This document shows positions 46,001-54,753 of a stretch of 64,000 nucleotides of DNA, one piece after another; within the stretch, counting starts at the first letter, position 1, and the number at the start of each line of letters is the position of its first letter. Position numbers and translations under genes: made by a program. This DNA comes from an uncultured Bacteroidota bacterium (GTDB taxonomy: Bacteria > Bacteroidota > Bacteroidia > 2-12-FULL-35-15). The notes beneath the pieces are model-generated. The model was not told the DNA's origin, searched no databases, and saw only the letters and a list, made by a program, of their open reading frames with translations. The stretch lies in contig CAIYIS010000048.1 of assembly GCA_903926385.1 (NCBI GenBank), positions 110,535 through 174,534 of the forward strand. The letters run 5' to 3'.

Positions 46001-46197
46001 TTGGTTGCAGTGCTAAATGTAGTTGCAGAATTCACTTTCCATCCACTTGGAAGAGTTGCTGTAGCTGAAGCTCCTATACCGTCAAAATTTTCGGAATAAG
46101 TGGCTGTTAGAGACAGTATACTTATTTGCGCCCTTAAATGAAAGGACGATAAAACAAAAAGGGTGAATATTAAAGCATATTTGTGTTTATATTTCAT
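43012..46197 (-). CDS. Large T9SS-exported repeat protein (adhesin-like)
   Basis: 1061 aa. A signal peptide (ALIFTLFVLSSFHLRAQ) leads to a jelly-roll-like N-terminal domain (~20-230; ATYSENFDGIGASATATLP), then a long stretch of Thr/Asn/Ser-rich beta-solenoid sequence (~250-800), and the segment PLPIELLNFTVSYN with NINWETASETNNDYFTIERS that in many Bacteroidota surface proteins precedes the sorting tail. The last ~80 residues are a type A T9SS sorting domain (GKLIYTSNFKL ... SSGIYLLNITGG ... KKIFL). Likely a cell-surface or extracellular structural protein; no enzyme motif is visible. Confidence 0.9.
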   Translation of the reverse strand: MKYKHKYALIFTLFVLSSFHLRAQISILSLTATYSENFDGIGASATATLPSGWKVNSATTFSTATNLTTQAGGTTGAGVLTSVSSGGTYNFANGITASSTDRAVGFISSGSFSSPRSLFVLMTNNTGSIINNLNISFDLEKYRSGSRIFNVFFFTSPDGITWTSVPAGDQNFPNDANNATIYNAPIAINKAFSLSGLTIANGSNYYLRWAYTGTGGSTNGQGLGIDNFSVNCCNTATYFYRSATSGNWSNPSTWEVSSNGSTGWTPACSAPTSASAAVDILNGNTVTIDANSSSPDLTIDAGGTLQANNTTFVTFFETGNIINNGSIEMLNSTKAVDVVFTKNGNQSITGTGPVTDFYSIGLNMGGTNGNVLDINSTNFSSSTNLLVNSSGAYTLLNGTIKFSNNYTFANRLFNTVAPTISTSTGIWLNNPNVTITPFNYNYTVSGFLRITSGIFNVGNVSGNSIIMQNSSSIIIEGGTVNVAGRIQAVSPVTGVTYNQSGGTVNLITVGSGSATLSGLELDLTGDNFIMSGGLIVFRNQATAVELYNYATGNVTGGTIQFGDAFSTHINLTGFFINSWCNLPSIVIDNTSGLNPIVQLYHNLTVIGNITIGAGATLNNSYDNATHFIDIYDVYDISLTGNWNNNGTFQSFNSNKVTFNGNSAQFMTGTSLTTFNRLTINNTSGGVTLQTNEYVDSLLTLTSGYVYTSNSSGLLTMNLYSSVAGVSNSSFVNGPVAKFGNTGFVFPVGKDAEYRPIADSALTWYGTFTAEYFHNSPYPTYDSSLHDPTINRVSDAEYWILNRAGTANAFVKLSWDTYSGGVTSLSDLRVARWDGTMWKDHGNGGTTGNTTVGTIKTSALVTSFSPFTLASINAATNPLPIELLNFTVSYNGVNAVNINWETASETNNDYFTIERSSDAIHFSEINKIRGAGNSNQTIQYSTIDKQPLNGVTYYRLKQTDYNGDYKYSNTKSVLIENGNDFEVTNVVSLLSENTIEITITGSSQSDLKVDLFDELGKLIYTSNFKLSETYSKIIIPSDQLSSGIYLLNITGGNKVISKKIFL

Positions 46198-46398
46198 TAA
46201 TCGAAATCATAATACACAGTGGTTTCGTCCTTCAATTATCTAGGAGTATAGGGTGCTCACTGTTGGTTTTTTGTTTGTTTGTCAAAAATAATAATTATTA
46301 TTCTATTCAGAGCACAAAAATAGGTAGAAAGCGGAGATATTAAGTTAAAGAGATGTTAACAAACAGCTAACTTTTATTGCCGTCAATATTAGTTTATA

Positions 46399-48777
46399 CT
46401 AATTTACTTTTATTCCGATTACAAGAATATCATCGGTTTGTTCCATATCACCTCTCCAGTTTTCGATAAATGTATCAAGAAACTCCTTCTGTTCCTTCAT
46501 GGTTTTATCTTGAATGGAAAGTAAGAGTTCCTTGAATTTTTTTGTCATTAACTTTTTGTCTTCAGGGCTGTATTGGTCGGAATAACCATCGGTAAAAAGA
46601 TAAACTGCATCGTTTTTGTTTAGCTTAACGGTATGTTTAACAAAATCCTGTTCGTCAGCAGTAAGTCCCCCCACAGCGGTTTTGGTAGCTTTTATTTCTT
46701 CTAGTTGATAAGTTGTATTAGCCTCCGAAGTAATTGGAGCACGAATAATCCAAAGCGGACGATTAGCTCCGGCATATTCCAAAGTAGCCATCGATTTATC
46801 GAAAGCGCAAAGCACTATGTCCATTCCATCGCGTGTAGAATCATCTTCGCTGGACTGATGCAATACCTTTTTCATTCTTCGGTTGGCCGAGTTGAGAATA
46901 GACGAAACATCATCATTAGCCATGGCAGCTTCGTTCAGTTTTTCGTTACCAATGGTACTCATAAATGCACCTGGCACACCATGACCAGTACAATCGGCTG
47001 CGGCAATTAAGGTGGTGTTATTACTTTTGAACATCCAGAAAAAATCTCCGCTTACAATATCTTTGGGTTTGTAAAGCACAAACGACTGAGGAAATACACT
47101 ATTAATATCGGACAAAGAAGGCAACAAAGAGTTTTGAATGCGCTGAGCATAACTGATGCTATCTAATATTTCCTGATTTTTAACTTCTACAATTTCTTTC
47201 TGACGGAGCAACTCGGAAGTACGTTGGTTTACTTTCAGCTCGAGTTCTTCGTTTTGTGTTTCCAGTATTTTTTTCTTTTCTATTTCTTGTTCAAGCATTT
47301 TTTGCGACAACACATCATTTTCGGCTATCTGTCTTTTGAGTCCCATATTGGTTTTGGTTACCTGACGAGCCAAAAAGACCGACATGAACACCGAAAAATT
47401 AAGATAAGTAAAACAGAAAGTAAGTCCCAGAAAATAAAAATATGTCGAAGAAATGGAGAACGTTTTAGAAGTGGTCATATCGATAATGATAAGAACGATG
47501 AGGGCGAAAATAAGCACGAACAAGGATAAGGAAATCCACATCCATACTCCAAACAGACCTGCACCTTCGGCTTTGAGTCGTTTGGCTTTTACTACCACAC
47601 GTACCATTTCTATCAAAGCTGTTATCGAAAACAGTATATAAAAGATGGTGCTGAGCGATTCGCTGATAAAATACAAACCTAAATAAAGAATGAGTGCACC
47701 GGCTATAAAGCGGAACATCACAGGAGGTTTTGGAAAGAACAAGGAGTAAAAAAACAGTAATAAAGAAAGCGAAGCCAGAGAACCAATAACCGAACTAACA
47801 ATGGATGCGTTCAGAAAAACCGAATCGGTATCGATGTAAGCAAAATTAAGAAATACAAGAAAGAGACTAATGGCCGAAAAGAGAGCGTAAATGCTATAGT
47901 AAATATTAGATTTGTTGGAGCGCTGAAAGAGAAATAAAAACAGATGAAGAATACTCAAAGAAAAAAGGAAGCCCGCCAAAAGCCCTACAAAGCCAGCAAT
48001 AACAGCAAAATCGGAATTCAATTCTTTTTGAATTTTCTGAATTCCTGCAGATGATACATGAGGTAAACCTTTATCAGGATTGGTTTCGTTGTCGTTCAGA
48101 AATTTAATGCCTCCATAGAAATAATAAAATGCCGTTAAGCGATTCGATTTGGAATTATACACATTACCCATCATCAAATAAGCATTGCCTATGCCTTTTT
48201 CGCTATTAACTTTATAAAACGATTCGAGTGCGAAATGATAGTTTTTTAACGCCTCCGGATAATTTTCCATAACGTGATACTGATTACCAATGGAACCATA
48301 CGCCTTTCCTATTCGTTCAAAGTCTTCCGATTCCAAACTTGCTTTTAACGACAGGAAGCTATAGTCGAGTGCTTTTTGTTTGTTTTTATCTTCCTGATTG
48401 TAATAGTAAACAGCATACACCAGATAATCGGCCTTGTGTTTCAGAATTTCTAATCGCTTTTGTCTGTCGATGGTTTCGGATAAAAGTTTATCTGCAAAAC
48501 TAACCGCTTGTTGTGAAAATTTAAGATTATCTTTCATATCACACACATCCAGTATTTTTTGAAAGACGTTTAACTTAACCGTATCTTGACAATCTGTTTT
48601 GAGAATAGTCTGCAACGAATCGATGGACAATTCTTTGGCTTGCAGGGAAACCTTACAAGTGAAAATAAAGAGGAAAGCAAGCACAACAAAACGTTTGAAA
48701 CTCGAATTAGTAAAAAACGAGGTGAGCCTTTTACTATTAAGCGAATATTTATGTGCCTGACAAGGATGTGCATTCAT
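46399..48777 (-). CDS. SpoIIE-type PP2C phosphatase with TPR and 7-TM sensor region
   Basis: 792 aa. N-terminal signal and TPR-like helices (~40-230), seven or so membrane helices (~250-465; 7TMR-DISM-like), a coiled coil (~480-540; QKMLEQEIEKKKILETQNEE) and a C-terminal SpoIIE/RsbU phosphatase domain with SGDFFWMF, AAADCTGHGVPGAFMS and YLFTDGYSDQYS, carrying the metal-binding Asp residues. Such proteins dephosphorylate anti-sigma antagonists or similar Ser/Thr-phosphorylated partners in response to an envelope signal. No partner-switch genes are adjacent. Its -7 box lies 4 nt before the ATG. Confidence 0.93.
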   Translation of the reverse strand: MNAHPCQAHKYSLNSKRLTSFFTNSSFKRFVVLAFLFIFTCKVSLQAKELSIDSLQTILKTDCQDTVKLNVFQKILDVCDMKDNLKFSQQAVSFADKLLSETIDRQKRLEILKHKADYLVYAVYYYNQEDKNKQKALDYSFLSLKASLESEDFERIGKAYGSIGNQYHVMENYPEALKNYHFALESFYKVNSEKGIGNAYLMMGNVYNSKSNRLTAFYYFYGGIKFLNDNETNPDKGLPHVSSAGIQKIQKELNSDFAVIAGFVGLLAGFLFSLSILHLFLFLFQRSNKSNIYYSIYALFSAISLFLVFLNFAYIDTDSVFLNASIVSSVIGSLASLSLLLFFYSLFFPKPPVMFRFIAGALILYLGLYFISESLSTIFYILFSITALIEMVRVVVKAKRLKAEGAGLFGVWMWISLSLFVLIFALIVLIIIDMTTSKTFSISSTYFYFLGLTFCFTYLNFSVFMSVFLARQVTKTNMGLKRQIAENDVLSQKMLEQEIEKKKILETQNEELELKVNQRTSELLRQKEIVEVKNQEILDSISYAQRIQNSLLPSLSDINSVFPQSFVLYKPKDIVSGDFFWMFKSNNTTLIAAADCTGHGVPGAFMSTIGNEKLNEAAMANDDVSSILNSANRRMKKVLHQSSEDDSTRDGMDIVLCAFDKSMATLEYAGANRPLWIIRAPITSEANTTYQLEEIKATKTAVGGLTADEQDFVKHTVKLNKNDAVYLFTDGYSDQYSPEDKKLMTKKFKELLLSIQDKTMKEQKEFLDTFIENWRGDMEQTDDILVIGIKVN

Positions 48778-48781
48778 TCGA

Positions 48782-48789
48782 CAAATGTA
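48782..48789 (-). promoter_or_regulatory. -7 box abutting the start codon (possible leaderless mRNA)
   Basis: The minus strand reads TACATTTG-TCGA-ATG; the same spacing as at 8882-8889. Confidence 0.4.
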
Positions 48790-49038
48790 AAAAAATAATC
48801 AAACAACAAACATATAGTTCATTGGTTCAGTTCTTCATTGGTTCAATAATCTTTAATCAACTTGATAAATAACCTAAATAATTATTTCAGGAAAATCCCG
48901 AAAGTTTACATGGAATAATGCAAACATTTTATCGTTTCGCTGGAAGTTTTATTCTAAAAAATAATTATTTTTGGGTTTTTAGTAAAAGTTTAAACATTCG
49001 TTAATAGTTTTGGAGGAAAGTAGTTGAAGGTTTTACAA

Positions 49039-49206
49039 AAGTTGGAGAAAGTTCTCCATAAGTTGGAGAAAGTTCTTCGTAAGTTGCAGAAAGTTCTTCG
49101 TAAGTTTGAGAAAGTTATCCGTAAGTTGGAGAAGGTTCTCTATAAGTTGTAGAAAGTTCTTCGTAGGTTGTAGAAAGTTCTTCGAAAGTTGGAGAAAGTT
49201 CTTCAG
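49039..49206. repeat. 21-bp tandem array C, eight units
   Basis: Eight consecutive units of exactly 21 bp starting at 49039, 49060, 49081, 49102, 49123, 49144, 49165 and 49186. The core is AAGTTGGAGAAAGTTCTTC, so AAGTT and AAGTTCTT recur every 21 bp. The minus strand can be read as KNFLQLT heptads, but no gene is supported. It sits in the 613-bp spacer (48778-49390) downstream of the LytTR regulator gene; that spacer also has a small AAACACGA/TCGTGTTT hairpin (49333-49359) and otherwise nothing recognised. Confidence 0.92.
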
Positions 49207-49390
49207 AAGTCCACAAAGTGAATTCAGAAATCGTAAAATGCATGTAATTAGCAAATAACATTAAATACACTTCCTTTGGACAGCATGAGTTTTGTTCGTT
49301 CAGGTTGATTGATGGTACTATAATAAAGCGAAAGAAACACGAGCTAAAAAAGTTCGTGTTTGAGGGGGAAAAAGATTACCTGCCGGCAAT

Positions 49391-50146
49391 TTATTTATCC
49401 AACCAAAGTTTAAAATCATTCACCCTTTCGCGGCTTACAATGCTGTCGTCAGAGGTTAGGTAAGGAGACGTAATTATTAATCGGCTGTTGAAATACGAAC
49501 CTACCTTAGTAATGGCGTTAATATTTACCATTACTTTACGATTGATTCGGAAAAATAATTCGGGAGACACAAGGGTTTCCAGCTGATCGAGGGTATAATC
49601 GATGACATAACGTTTGCCAGTGGAACCCGAAAGAATAACTGTTCCATCTTCCGCAATAAAATGAAAAATATCTTCGGCCTTAACAGAGGCAATAGAATCG
49701 CCCATTTTAACCATAAATCTATTTTTGTTTTGTTTAACTGCTCCGGCATACGATTGAGCAATATTTTCTAAAACATTCGCTTTTTGCTGATAATTAAACT
49801 TGTTAAATTTATTTACAGCACTTCGCAAATCGTCTATTCCTATTGGTTTTAGAAGATAATCCACACTGTTTACTTTAAATGCATTGATGGCATACTCATC
49901 ATAAGCCGTAGTAAAAATAACAGGCGTTTCGATATTAATTTTTGAAAAGATTTCGAAACTCAATCCGTCTGCTAGATGAATATCTACAAACAACAAATCG
50001 GCTTTCACCCCATCTGCAAAGGTTTCGAGGGATTTTTTGACAGAAGAAATGATATTCACTACATCAATAGTTGGGTCAATTCTTTTTAAAAGATTAGACA
50101 AATGCTCTGCCGACAGCTTTTCGTCTTCTATAATAATAACTTTCAT
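49391..50146 (-). CDS. LytTR-family response regulator
   Basis: 251 aa. CheY-like receiver (residues 1-120) with the acidic pocket IIEDE, the phospho-acceptor Asp in DLLFVDIHLADG, TTAYDEYA and the conserved Lys in DYLLKPIGI. The C-terminal LytTR DNA-binding domain (~145-250) is seen in GDSIASVKAEDIFHFIAEDG and FFRINRKVMVNINAI. LytTR domains bind direct repeats about 21-22 bp apart. It overlaps the kinase gene by one nucleotide (TAATG type), so the pair is translationally coupled. Confidence 0.95.
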   Translation of the reverse strand: MKVIIIEDEKLSAEHLSNLLKRIDPTIDVVNIISSVKKSLETFADGVKADLLFVDIHLADGLSFEIFSKINIETPVIFTTAYDEYAINAFKVNSVDYLLKPIGIDDLRSAVNKFNKFNYQQKANVLENIAQSYAGAVKQNKNRFMVKMGDSIASVKAEDIFHFIAEDGTVILSGSTGKRYVIDYTLDQLETLVSPELFFRINRKVMVNINAITKVGSYFNSRLIITSPYLTSDDSIVSRERVNDFKLWLDK

Positions 50147-51162
50147 CAGGCTACAATCAATGGAATTTTGACTACAAAAGAAGATTCAGATTGGATTACT
50201 TCAACTTCTTTATCGGTATAAAACTTATAACGTTCTTTAATATTTTGCAAACCGGTATTGGAGCCAGGTTCGCTAACGGTGCGCAATTGAAGATTATTAC
50301 TCACCTCCAGCATTTGATTGTTGGCAGTAATAGAAACTGTCAGTGGCAATTCAGCTGAAATTTCGTTGTGCTTAATGGCATTTTCTATCAGCATTTGCAA
50401 AGCCATTGGAGGAACCATTAATTTAAGATGATTAGCCGAAACTGCAAACTCGAAATGAATGGTGGTATCAAATCGAATCTGTAACAAATAAGTATACGAC
50501 TTTATAAACTCAAGTTCCGTTTCCAAACTCACCAACTCACTGTTTTTATTATCGAGTAAATAACGATATACTTTTGATAGCTGATTAATAAAATCAACTG
50601 CTTTGTCTTGGTCTTTATAAACCAAAGAAGACAGGACACTCATATTATTAAACAAAAAATGAGGATTGATTTGACTTTTCAGATTCTGCAATTGTGCTTG
50701 CACACTCTCTGTTTTGTATTTCTCCACTTCTATCAATGAATTTTTCCATTGTAAAAAAAACTGAGTACTGATTTCGATGGAAAGAATAATAAATGTAACC
50801 ATAATGCCTACAAGAATGGAAGAAACCATTAATTCCATTTTGTTTGTTGGATTGAGTTGACAGATATAACTATTGAAAGCCATCATGGGTCCAAAAATGG
50901 CGACAGCACTGTAGGTAAGCGAAGTTAATCCGTGAATTACGATTCGTTTTCCGGGTTTTTCTACCCACGGAAATTTTATATTCATCCAGGTATCAATCCA
51001 TAGATTGCCTTCCCAAACAATCATGGTGATGATTATAGACGAGAGGTGATCCAACAATCTATTGTGTGCATGCATTGGAAAAGGCACAATGGCACTCAAA
51101 AGCAGGGAAACAATTATCCCTGCTATTATCATGTACAATACCCTCGACTTTTTGTTTTTCAT
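50146..51162 (-). CDS. LytS/YehU-type sensor histidine kinase
   Basis: 338 aa. Four membrane helices (~8-150) with short loops, then the His_kinase (PF06580) domain: the phospho-acceptor His in LKSQINPHFLFNNMSVLSSL and the ATPase N box in MALQMLIENAIKHN. The last G box is LRTVSEPGSNTGLQNIKERY. It should phosphorylate the LytTR regulator encoded immediately downstream. The TonB receptor gene lies 81 nt upstream on the same strand, suggesting one functional unit. Confidence 0.94.
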   Translation of the reverse strand: MKNKKSRVLYMIIAGIIVSLLLSAIVPFPMHAHNRLLDHLSSIIITMIVWEGNLWIDTWMNIKFPWVEKPGKRIVIHGLTSLTYSAVAIFGPMMAFNSYICQLNPTNKMELMVSSILVGIMVTFIILSIEISTQFFLQWKNSLIEVEKYKTESVQAQLQNLKSQINPHFLFNNMSVLSSLVYKDQDKAVDFINQLSKVYRYLLDNKNSELVSLETELEFIKSYTYLLQIRFDTTIHFEFAVSANHLKLMVPPMALQMLIENAIKHNEISAELPLTVSITANNQMLEVSNNLQLRTVSEPGSNTGLQNIKERYKFYTDKEVEVIQSESSFVVKIPLIVA

Positions 51163-51203
51163 TGCGCGAAATTAATAATTATTACTCTTGAAATCCGTTT
51201 TGG

Positions 51204-51231
51204 CCCTGTCTGCGTGTAAACGCTGACAGGG
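51204..51231. other. Strong hairpin between receptor and kinase genes
   Basis: CCCTGTC/GACAGGG outer stem and GCGT/ACGC inner stem around a GTAA tetraloop. On the minus strand no T-run follows, so it may be an mRNA processing or stability element rather than a full terminator. Confidence 0.55.
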
Positions 51232-51243
51232 AAATTGTATTAA

Positions 51244-53616
51244 CTAAAACTGAACTTTGTAAACAAAATTAGGGAAGAATCCAATCTGATAAGCTGTGTT
51301 TATCTGGTTATTTACCGGATTGTATCGGTCGGCAAACACGTTTTTATTATTGGTTACGTTTTGCACATCGAACATATACGATTGAGAAAGCTTGTGTTTT
51401 TTACTGTTTAAAGTTACACCCACTTTTGCATCCATACGGAAGAAATCAGAATTATGTTCAGAAAACGCATAAGCATCTCCTTTGAGCACCTGCTGATGTA
51501 TTGCTCTCGAAGCTTCCAAATCAACAGGCGTGTAGTATCTACCTCCGGCTTGAGTCATTTTGATATCAAAGGTAATAGCCGTACGTTTCTCTTTTCCAAT
51601 TTTGAATTCTTTTCCTAATAAAACGTTGTACACGTAATTTCCGTTGAAAGCAGTGTTGTGCTCCACACCATCACTTCCCTTGTATTTCGAGTCGTAAATC
51701 GTACCGGTTATTAATCCATAATAACCTTTGCTGAAAAATTTCTCTAACGTTAATTCCACTCCGTAGTTTGTTCCGGTGCCCGAATTAACTAAATAACCTT
51801 GTTCAGTAGGCATAAAGCTTGCTCCGGAATTGAGTATAGAAAAACTGCTTGGAGCCACGGTTACAGGAATATTGGAGAGCATTTGATAATACGTTTCCAC
51901 TTTCACTCTCCAGTCTTGTGCCGGAAGTAAGTCGTAACCTAAAACAAAATGCTGGCTGCGGGTGAAATCTAAATTTTTATTGCTTTGGTCGTAGGTTCCG
52001 TCAGGTTGAAGCTTTCTGTAAAAATATACATCTGTTGGTTGCATTTGGCTATGCATTCCATATCCAAAACTAAGTGCGTTTTTTGGATTCAATTGATATT
52101 TTACACCTGCACGAGGCTCTACCGAATAAGAATTATTAAGAGTAAGGAACTGACTATGCAAACCAACATTGAGTGCAAACTTATCTGTAAAATTGTATTT
52201 AGCCTGCGCATAAGCCTGTATCAAATACGTGTAATCATTAAAATTCCAAATTTGTGTCCATGTATTATTACGCTCCAAATTTTTGTAGAACAAATCAAGA
52301 CCTATCATTTCGCCAATAGCACCAATCTTAACAAATAGTTTTGAATTTATTTTTGAATTAAAAGAAGTACTTGCAGAGTAGTGAATCTGTTTGGTTGTGT
52401 TTACCACTGATCGTACGATTGAACCATCTGAATGAGTGATGGTATCGAGCAAATAATTACTTGCTGAATAGGTTGCACCAATTACTGAATTGAAATACGA
52501 ATTGTTTCCTACACGAATGAAATGTTTTAAACCAACTACACCGATATCGCTGGTAAAATAGCTGTCTTTTGTAGGGTCGGCAAACAAATCGGTACTGTCG
52601 GTTTTTGTATGAAGAAAATCAATTTTGCTTTTTCCTCCAAGTCCGAACAATGTAAAACGTCCAAGTTTGGAATAACCGCTGTTTACTTTAAAGGTTAAAT
52701 CTTGATAAAAGGGAGTTGCAGTGGTCCCCACTTTCATACCCAATGCCTGCGCAAACCCGGTAAACGAATATCGATATGCAATAACATAAGACGAACCTTT
52801 TGATTTACGTATAGGACCTTCTGTCATAGCCTCCAATCCGGTTAAAGCGCCAAACTGAAAGGTATGCTCAAATTTTTCAGCATTACCTGTTCGGAAGCCT
52901 AAATCGAAAACACCCGCATTGGCATTACCATATTCAGAGGGAAATGCAGAAGTGAAAAAGTCGGAGTTTTTTAGCATATTTGTATTTAATGCACTCACAG
53001 GTCCACCTGTTGTGCCAATGGTTGCAAAGTGATTTGGGTTGGGAACATTCAAGCCATCAATACGCCAAAGCACACCAGCAGGCGAATTGCCCCGGATAAC
53101 AATATCATTACGGGAGTCGTCCGGAGAACTCACACCAGCAAAATTGGCCGCCAGCCGCGATGCATCCGACCTTCCGCCAGCATATCGATTTACTTCTTCC
53201 ATCGAAAACGACCTGCCACTTACTGTAGTCATTTCATTCGATGTTTCGTTTTTCTTGGTTCCCGAAATCACCACTTCCTGCAGCGTATTCACGTTTTCCT
53301 CAATTCCGATATCAACGGCTACCTCTTTTCCTGTTGTCACCTCCACATTCGGAATCATCACTTCTTTATAACCCACAAAGGTTACCTTTAAATCATAACG
53401 ACCCGGAAGCACCTCTGTAATTTTATACTTTCCATCCATGTCGGTTACCGTACCATTCACAGGGTTGGAGCCTACTATAATAACATTGGCTCCCGGAATG
53501 GTTGCCTGACTTTGTTTGTCAACCACCACTCCTTTTATTGTCTGTGTTTGTGCTCCTGCTCTTTGTGTACATACGGCAAGTGCCATCATTAATGCGAATA
53601 CAATTCTTTTTTTCAT
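51244..53616 (-). CDS. TonB-dependent receptor with carboxypeptidase-regulatory N-domain
   Basis: 790 aa. Signal peptide (LMMALAVCTQRAGAQ), a CarboxypepD_reg-like domain (IKGVVVDKQSQATIPGANVI ... YDLKVTFVGYKEV), the plug (RSFSMEEVNRYAGGRSDASR; IVIRGNSPAGVLWRIDGLNV) and a ~22-strand barrel ending FFPNFVYKVQF. It is not a SusC: it is shorter and no SusD follows. The LytS/LytTR pair lies downstream on the same strand. Three TGAGTTG repeats spaced 21 bp sit upstream of its promoter, a good candidate operator for that regulator. Ligand unknown. Confidence 0.93.
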   Translation of the reverse strand: MKKRIVFALMMALAVCTQRAGAQTQTIKGVVVDKQSQATIPGANVIIVGSNPVNGTVTDMDGKYKITEVLPGRYDLKVTFVGYKEVMIPNVEVTTGKEVAVDIGIEENVNTLQEVVISGTKKNETSNEMTTVSGRSFSMEEVNRYAGGRSDASRLAANFAGVSSPDDSRNDIVIRGNSPAGVLWRIDGLNVPNPNHFATIGTTGGPVSALNTNMLKNSDFFTSAFPSEYGNANAGVFDLGFRTGNAEKFEHTFQFGALTGLEAMTEGPIRKSKGSSYVIAYRYSFTGFAQALGMKVGTTATPFYQDLTFKVNSGYSKLGRFTLFGLGGKSKIDFLHTKTDSTDLFADPTKDSYFTSDIGVVGLKHFIRVGNNSYFNSVIGATYSASNYLLDTITHSDGSIVRSVVNTTKQIHYSASTSFNSKINSKLFVKIGAIGEMIGLDLFYKNLERNNTWTQIWNFNDYTYLIQAYAQAKYNFTDKFALNVGLHSQFLTLNNSYSVEPRAGVKYQLNPKNALSFGYGMHSQMQPTDVYFYRKLQPDGTYDQSNKNLDFTRSQHFVLGYDLLPAQDWRVKVETYYQMLSNIPVTVAPSSFSILNSGASFMPTEQGYLVNSGTGTNYGVELTLEKFFSKGYYGLITGTIYDSKYKGSDGVEHNTAFNGNYVYNVLLGKEFKIGKEKRTAITFDIKMTQAGGRYYTPVDLEASRAIHQQVLKGDAYAFSEHNSDFFRMDAKVGVTLNSKKHKLSQSYMFDVQNVTNNKNVFADRYNPVNNQINTAYQIGFFPNFVYKVQF

Positions 53617-53641
53617 AACTTTGTTTTTATTATTTATGGCA

Positions 53642-53649
53642 CAAAAGTA
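53642..53649 (-). promoter_or_regulatory. -7 promoter box of the TonB receptor gene
   Basis: CAAAAGTA on the plus strand reads TACTTTTG on the minus strand; 26 nt ahead of the ATG. Confidence 0.5.
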
Positions 53650-53684
53650 TCTGCGATAAACTAGGTGCTAAAATCAAAAATCAA

Positions 53685-53733
53685 TGAGTTGTTGAATTTT
53701 TGGCCTGAGTTGTCAAAAAAAGTTAATGAGTTG
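53685..53733. promoter_or_regulatory. Three direct repeats TGAGTTG at 21-bp spacing (candidate LytTR operator)
   Basis: TGAGTTG at 53685-53691, 53706-53712 and 53727-53733, exactly 21 bp apart, at about -47 to -95 of the receptor promoter. LytTR proteins are known to bind imperfect direct repeats with a central GTT, separated so that the period is 21-22 bp. The repeat units here share the GTT core. Binding is inferred. The rest of the 53617-53946 spacer holds the receptor promoter and an AT-rich leader of rpmB. Confidence 0.55.
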
Positions 53734-53946
53734 AATTTTGATTCTTTAACAAAATCGTTTTATATCCCTGTTTATTCTGTATTCATTAGGAAAAACCGCA
53801 CAAACAGAACTCTTACTCTTCAAAATAACAATCTTTAAAGTATTTAATATGAAAGAATTTTAAATCTTTTTTTGTCAGTTTGAGAAATAATGCGATATTT
53901 GCACTCCAAAATTTTAAAAAAAAGTAAATAAATAATAAAAAAAACG

Positions 53947-54186
53947 ATGTCAAGAGTTTGTGAAATAACAGGAAAAAAGGCGATTGTAGGGAACAAAGTT
54001 TCTCACTCAAATGCAAAAACCAAACGTAAATTTAACGTTAATCTGAAGGTTAAAAAGTTTTTTTTACCGGAAGAAAACAAATGGATTACATTACGTTTAT
54101 CTACTTCAGCATTGCGTACCATCAACAAAAACGGTATTGATGCAGTATTAAAAGAAGCAAGAGAAAAAGGACATTTGAAGAAATAA
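53947..54186 (+). CDS. rpmB: 50S ribosomal protein bL28
   Basis: 79 aa, normal length. Starts [31 protein letters not shown] sequence, the standard bL28 opening, and ends in [20 protein letters not shown]. First gene of the conserved Bacteroidota cluster rpmB-rpmG-DUF4295-ftsY. A near-match -7 box (GATATTTG) lies about 50 nt upstream. Confidence 0.98.
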   Translation: MSRVCEITGKKAIVGNKVSHSNAKTKRKFNVNLKVKKFFLPEENKWITLRLSTSALRTINKNGIDAVLKEAREKGHLKK

Positions 54187-54231
54187 TTTTTCAAAACAAA
54201 ATTTAGAACAGAACAATTCAATAATAAAACA

Positions 54232-54414
54232 ATGGCAAAAAAAGGCAACAGAATACAGGTGATTATGGAGTGTACAGAGCACAAAGACAGCGGGAAACCG
54301 GGAACGTCTCGCTACATCACTACCAAAAATAAAAAGAATACCACCGAAAGATTGGAGTTGAAAAAATACAACAAAATCTTGAAAAAAGTAACCGTTCATA
54401 AAGAAATTAAATAA
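54232..54414 (+). CDS. rpmG: 50S ribosomal protein bL33
   Basis: 60 aa. [18 protein letters not shown] and [20 protein letters not shown] are diagnostic for bL33. The zinc-binding Cys pairs of some L33 forms are absent, so this is the Cys-minus type. It follows rpmB by 45 nt. Confidence 0.97.
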   Translation: MAKKGNRIQVIMECTEHKDSGKPGTSRYITTKNKKNTTERLELKKYNKILKKVTVHKEIK

Positions 54415-54496
54415 TCAATTAGATAATTAGACGATTTGGAATTGGCATTTGCTGTTTTCAAATACTCAGATTCTCAAATTTTCAAATTAAAACAAC

Positions 54497-54652
54497 ATGG
54501 CAAAGAAAGTAGTTGCAACATTAAAATCAGGTAAAGGAAAAGACTTTACAAAAGTTATTAAAATGGTGAGATCTCCTAAAACTGGAGCTTACATGTTTAA
54601 AGAAGAGATTGTACACAACGATCACATCAAAGATTTTTTAGCTAATAAATAG
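54497..54652 (+). CDS. DUF4295 small ribosome-associated protein
   Basis: A 51-aa basic protein beginning MAKKVVATLKSGKGKDFTKV and ending DHIKDFLANK. DUF4295 is confined to Bacteroidota and nearly always sits between rpmG and ftsY, as here. I recall that a protein of this kind was seen as an extra large-subunit protein (bL38) in a Flavobacterium ribosome structure, but I am not certain of that assignment. A terminator-like hairpin follows. Confidence 0.9.
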   Translation: MAKKVVATLKSGKGKDFTKVIKMVRSPKTGAYMFKEEIVHNDHIKDFLANK

Positions 54653-54671
54653 TTATTGATTTTCTTATTTG

Positions 54672-54705
54672 AATAAGAGCTTCCTCAAAAAAGGGAGCTT
54701 TTATT
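54672..54705 (+). terminator. Stem-loop between DUF4295 and ftsY
   Basis: AATAAGAGCTTCCT paired with AGGGAGCTTTTATT around an A-rich loop, with mismatches. It may reduce but not block read-through into ftsY. Confidence 0.55.
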
Positions 54706-54753
54706 GTTTAATCTCATATCATCATTTCTCATCACTAATCATTAACTTCTGCA

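Noticed and set aside
49033..49254. Minus-strand frame with KNFLQLT heptads over array C
   Set aside because: Same artefact of a 21-bp period; no promoter or start context and no non-repeat part.
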